From NCBI RefSeq assembly GCF_009834915.1, contig NZ_WVHS01000003.1, positions 310,001 through 374,000 on the forward strand: a stretch of 64,000 bases of DNA, read 5' to 3'. Origin of the DNA: Hufsiella ginkgonis. Its GTDB lineage: Bacteria; Bacteroidota; Bacteroidia; Sphingobacteriales; Sphingobacteriaceae. Positions 61,309 to 64,000 of this stretch are shown here, in pieces (position 1 is the stretch's first letter; every line of letters starts with the position of its first letter). The position numbers were made by a program, and so were the translations under genes. A model generated the notes under the pieces. The model had not been told where the DNA came from, ran no database searches, and saw nothing but the letters and a program-made list of their open reading frames with translations.

Positions 61309-63738
61309 CTAATTTCCCGTCCGCTCGTTCTCCTTATCGAGCGCCGACTCACGTTTTTTCTGGCCGTCCACTTTACCGCTGGCAAACTTATAGGTAAAAT
61401 TTAAACGGAGCTGCCGGCTTTCGTAATAACCGTAGTTGCTGTATTTGAAACCTGAGAAGTTTTGCGTCGACAATGTCCGGGTTCCTTTATAAAGATCGCT
61501 GATCGCCAATCGTAACAATGCGTTTTTACTGAGCGGCCGCTGAAGTCCTAAATCCAGGCGGCCATTGGCGCGGCTGATGGTATTTGCTCCGCCAAGACGA
61601 CGGGTATTGTACGCGCCGGAAATTTCGCCGGTTAGTTTCCAGGGAAACCTGAGTGTTGCCGAGCCGTTAAGACGTGCCGCCCAGCGGCTAAGGTTCAAAT
61701 TGGCGAAATCTGCGGGGGAAATGTCGTTATGCAGGTAGTAACCAAGTCCGTTTAAGGAAACATCGAGCCAGGAAACAGGATGGATGTTCTGCGCGATATT
61801 GAGCGACAGGTTATCCTGTATCCCCAGGTTTTTAGTGACCATTACAATTTTATTCAGGCCGAGCGTGTCCGTCACGTTTGCGCTGAACCTGTTTGTACGG
61901 CTCACCGCGAAGGTGACGAACGTTGCGCTCCGGAACCCGTATTGCAGTGATAAGCGATGCGTAGATTGCGGTTTCAGGAACGGGTTTCCTTGCCAGAATG
62001 ACAATTCATCCAACAAGTATACGAAGGGATTAAGTTCCTGGTAAGCAGGCCGGCTTATGCGTTTGTTATAGCTGATCGACCAGCTATGGCCTTTTGCCGG
62101 GGCGAACGAGAAACTTAAAAATGGAAAGAAATTGCTATAGTCCTGTTTAATAGCCTGCCGGGACCCGGAGCCGTTGTTTATGAAACTGAGAACGCCGTCA
62201 GAATTGGTATTTTCAAATCGTACGCCCGCATCGACCGACAATTTACCGAGTTTTTTTCCATAGTTGAGGTAGGCGGCGGCGATCCGTTCCTTAAACGTAA
62301 AATAATTGGAGCGCTGTTCATCTAAACTATCCGCTGCCGCCATTAAGATGTGGTAGAAACGGCCATCATTACCGGAATTAACCTGCGAATATTTACCGCC
62401 AAGCTCCAGTTTGCCTTTCCACAAATTGTCTCCGTAGTCGGCCTTTACGCCAAATAAACGGATATCGATCGCATTTAGCGTGCGATACCGGTTTTGAGCG
62501 GTGATCGTATTTTGGTTGTCGAGGTACCTGTTATCCTGCAGGTTGCCATTTGATTTTTTAAAGCATCCGTGGTCGGCGTCGATGCTAAAGGATCGGCCGG
62601 ATTTGCCCTCGAAACGGTAGTTCACGTTGTTGTTATAGCGCCGGGTCTTTTGGGAATAATAATCGTTAAGCGCTAAAAGGGTCTGTCTTAAATTGGCGGA
62701 AACGGGATCCGTGACCTGCGTTCGCGTATCCGTGATACCGCCACCGAGAATAAAATTTGCTGTAGTTAAAAAGCCGATCGTGTTTTTAGCGTTAAGCTGA
62801 ACGTCGGCGCCAAGGCGTCCATTCATTCTTTGCCTCTTATCAATATCTTCTGTATAGCTATTGAAGCGCGTGCCGGATTGGAGCCTGTCTGACCCATATT
62901 CATAATTATAATTGCCGAGATTTTGATTGTAGCCCCCGTAAACGGTCACTTTCTCTTTACGGTAGGTAATGTTCCCGTCCGCCTGGTGTTTAACGGATAT
63001 TCCGTAAGAGAGCCCGGTGGATAGGGTTGCGGTTAAGCCTTTCTGCAGATTTTTATTCGTGCGCAGGTTAATGATGCCGGCCGAGCCTTCGGCATCGTAC
63101 CGGGCGCCGGGTGTGGTGATCAGCTCAACCGTTTTTAACTGCGATGACGGCATAGATCGCAGCAGGTCGATCACTTCCTTGGCAGACAGGTAGGTAGGCT
63201 TACCGTCGAGGTAAATTAACGCACCCTGTTTTCCGTTAAGGCTGATGCTGGTTTCATTATCCACGTCAACACCTGGCATTTTTTTTAGCAGTTCAAGCGC
63301 TGTCATGCCCTGGGAAGTGATGTTCTTATCGACATTAAAGATCAGGTTGCCGCCTTTTATTTCAAGCGCGTCCTGTTTGGCGCGAACCGAAATTTCTTTG
63401 AGGTTCTTTGTGGCCGGTTTTAACTGGATAATACCGGGGTCGTAATCGGATGCCTTAAAAAATCCGGATCGGTATGAATGATAATTGAGGAACTCGATTA
63501 GTACGCTTAACTGTCCTGAACCACCTGCATCGAGCGAAAAAAGGCCGGTGCTGTCGGTCACCGTTTTTTGTAAAATCTTTTTCTCTAAATTGATGAGGGA
63601 TACGGTGGCAAGATATAATGGCTGGCCGTGCTCGTCGACGACCTTACCTGCTATTTTACTCTTCGTGGGTTGTGCGGATGCAAATCGGAAAAGAAAAACC
63701 GGCAAAATAATGAGCAGCAGGTATTTAGTCATCCGCAT
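61309..63738 (-). CDS. Outer-membrane beta-barrel TonB-dependent receptor-like protein
   Basis: I chose the ATG at 63738 (a second at 63732), giving a signal peptide (MRMTKYLLLIILPVFLF...SAQ); the frame is open to 63801 but without a signal-like start. The 809-residue protein has a carboxypeptidase-regulatory-like domain (KIAGKVVDEHGQPLYLATVSL), a plug (I-S-V-R-A-K, KKMPGVDVDNETSISLNGKQGALIYLDGKPTYLS, V-E-L-I-T-T-P-G-A-R-Y-D-A-E-G-S-A-G-I-I-N) and a barrel of the OMP_b-brl_3 type. This group is shorter than SusC, has no SusD partner, and is common in Bacteroidota with unknown, often peptide or metal-related, substrates. No regulator is adjacent. Confidence 0.9.
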   Translation of the reverse strand: MRMTKYLLLIILPVFLFRFASAQPTKSKIAGKVVDEHGQPLYLATVSLINLEKKILQKTVTDSTGLFSLDAGGSGQLSVLIEFLNYHSYRSGFFKASDYDPGIIQLKPATKNLKEISVRAKQDALEIKGGNLIFNVDKNITSQGMTALELLKKMPGVDVDNETSISLNGKQGALIYLDGKPTYLSAKEVIDLLRSMPSSQLKTVELITTPGARYDAEGSAGIINLRTNKNLQKGLTATLSTGLSYGISVKHQADGNITYRKEKVTVYGGYNQNLGNYNYEYGSDRLQSGTRFNSYTEDIDKRQRMNGRLGADVQLNAKNTIGFLTTANFILGGGITDTRTQVTDPVSANLRQTLLALNDYYSQKTRRYNNNVNYRFEGKSGRSFSIDADHGCFKKSNGNLQDNRYLDNQNTITAQNRYRTLNAIDIRLFGVKADYGDNLWKGKLELGGKYSQVNSGNDGRFYHILMAAADSLDEQRSNYFTFKERIAAAYLNYGKKLGKLSVDAGVRFENTNSDGVLSFINNGSGSRQAIKQDYSNFFPFLSFSFAPAKGHSWSISYNKRISRPAYQELNPFVYLLDELSFWQGNPFLKPQSTHRLSLQYGFRSATFVTFAVSRTNRFSANVTDTLGLNKIVMVTKNLGIQDNLSLNIAQNIHPVSWLDVSLNGLGYYLHNDISPADFANLNLSRWAARLNGSATLRFPWKLTGEISGAYNTRRLGGANTISRANGRLDLGLQRPLSKNALLRLAISDLYKGTRTLSTQNFSGFKYSNYGYYESRQLRLNFTYKFASGKVDGQKKRESALDKENERTGN

Positions 63739-63834
63739 AAACGTAAGGTATAAAGCTAGTAAAATTAAATGACTGCGAAATTTTACGGGGTGCGTGGACA
63801 TGCCCGGTGCAAGGCAGTTTTACACATGGGCTCA

Positions 63835-63863
63835 TAAAAAAACCATCCTTTATGGGGATGGTT
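63835..63863 (-). terminator. Rho-independent terminator (minus strand)
   Basis: AACCATCC (63841-63848) pairs with GGATGGTT (63856-63863), and on the minus strand the stem is followed by a run of Ts. It ends the gene that enters from the right edge. Confidence 0.85.
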
Positions 63864-63888
63864 CCTTACTACCAGTAACAGGTTTTTA

Positions 63889-64000
63889 TTAAATATCGAA
63901 AGAGAAGTCGTCGGCAATGGATTTTGCGGTAACTTCAGCGTGGTTATCCGTGTATTCGTACCGCTTTTCTACAACTTCCTGGTGTGCCTTAATGTAATCA
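63889..64000 (-). CDS. C-terminal end of an unidentified protein (partial)
   Basis: The minus-strand frame entering from the right edge ends at a TAA (63889-63891). The visible last 36 residues end ...TAKSIADDFSFDI. They are polar and helical in appearance, with no motif I recognise. The terminator 25 bp downstream supports it being a real gene end. Confidence 0.6.
   Translation of the reverse strand, partial: DYIKAHQEVVEKRYEYTDNHAEVTAKSIADDFSFDI

Overview
The window reads as a chromosomal segment of a Bacteroidota bacterium. The evidence is three SusC/SusD pairs, a hybrid two-component (HTCS) regulator, many lipoproteins with a Bacteroidota-style lipobox, and starts that mostly lack a purine-rich ribosome binding site. 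Chitinophagales, Sphingobacteriales or Cytophagales (for example Spirosomaceae) all fit; the sequence alone does not let me choose. The lifestyle is that of a glycan degrader.

Region by region. (1) 1-8964: a forward operon of a ThuA/dehydrogenase/cupredoxin fusion lipoprotein (5' end cut by the window), a second ThuA lipoprotein, a GH43-like hydrolase, a Gfo/Idh/MocA oxidoreductase, an epimerase-like TIM barrel and an MFS transporter. It looks like an oxidative (possibly 3-keto) sugar pathway. (2) 8999-10064: debris of a PQQ sugar dehydrogenase fused to cytochrome c, and a smaller remnant. (3) 10091-11393: an SDR oxidoreductase and a convergent TetR regulator. (4) 11580-41370: one large polysaccharide utilisation locus. 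It holds FucP-like permease, GH88, GH43, a ROK protein, HTCS, an orphan ECF sigma factor, LacI, a GH28-like beta-helix enzyme, GH97, two alginate-lyase-fold proteins, a GH43_24-like protein, SusC-SusD-SusC-SusD and a CHRD lipoprotein. The enzyme set (GH28, GH88, two lyases, several GH43) points to an acidic, uronate-containing plant or algal glycan. (5) 41659-43806: a lone GH92. (6) 43866-50724: a LacI regulator divergent from myo-inositol oxygenase, followed by a third SusCD pair. (7) 50735-54150: housekeeping genes (YcaQ-like, DUF5362-like, YchF, tRNA-Arg) separated by clusters of a 7-bp repeat. (8) 54702-64000: secreted proteins, small lipoproteins, DUF3072 and an outer-membrane receptor.

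The main discovery candidate is regulatory. A bipartite box, GAGTATAAA-N12-(C/T)TGT(C), occurs seven times. Every copy lies upstream of a transcription unit of the large locus (GH88-FucP, GH43, ROK-HTCS, GH28, GH97, the lyase operon, SusCDCD). Its spacing and its position 23-52 bp before most start codons resemble an ECF sigma-factor promoter, and an ECF gene without an anti-sigma partner sits in the middle of the locus. Separately, a 124-bp module with three blocks at exactly conserved distances lies upstream of that ECF gene and upstream of the first susC. I propose a two-tier cascade: HTCS activates the 124-bp modules (ECF and susC), and the ECF sigma factor then drives the seven-site regulon, including the ROK-HTCS operon itself. 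This is inference from sequence, with tests given below.
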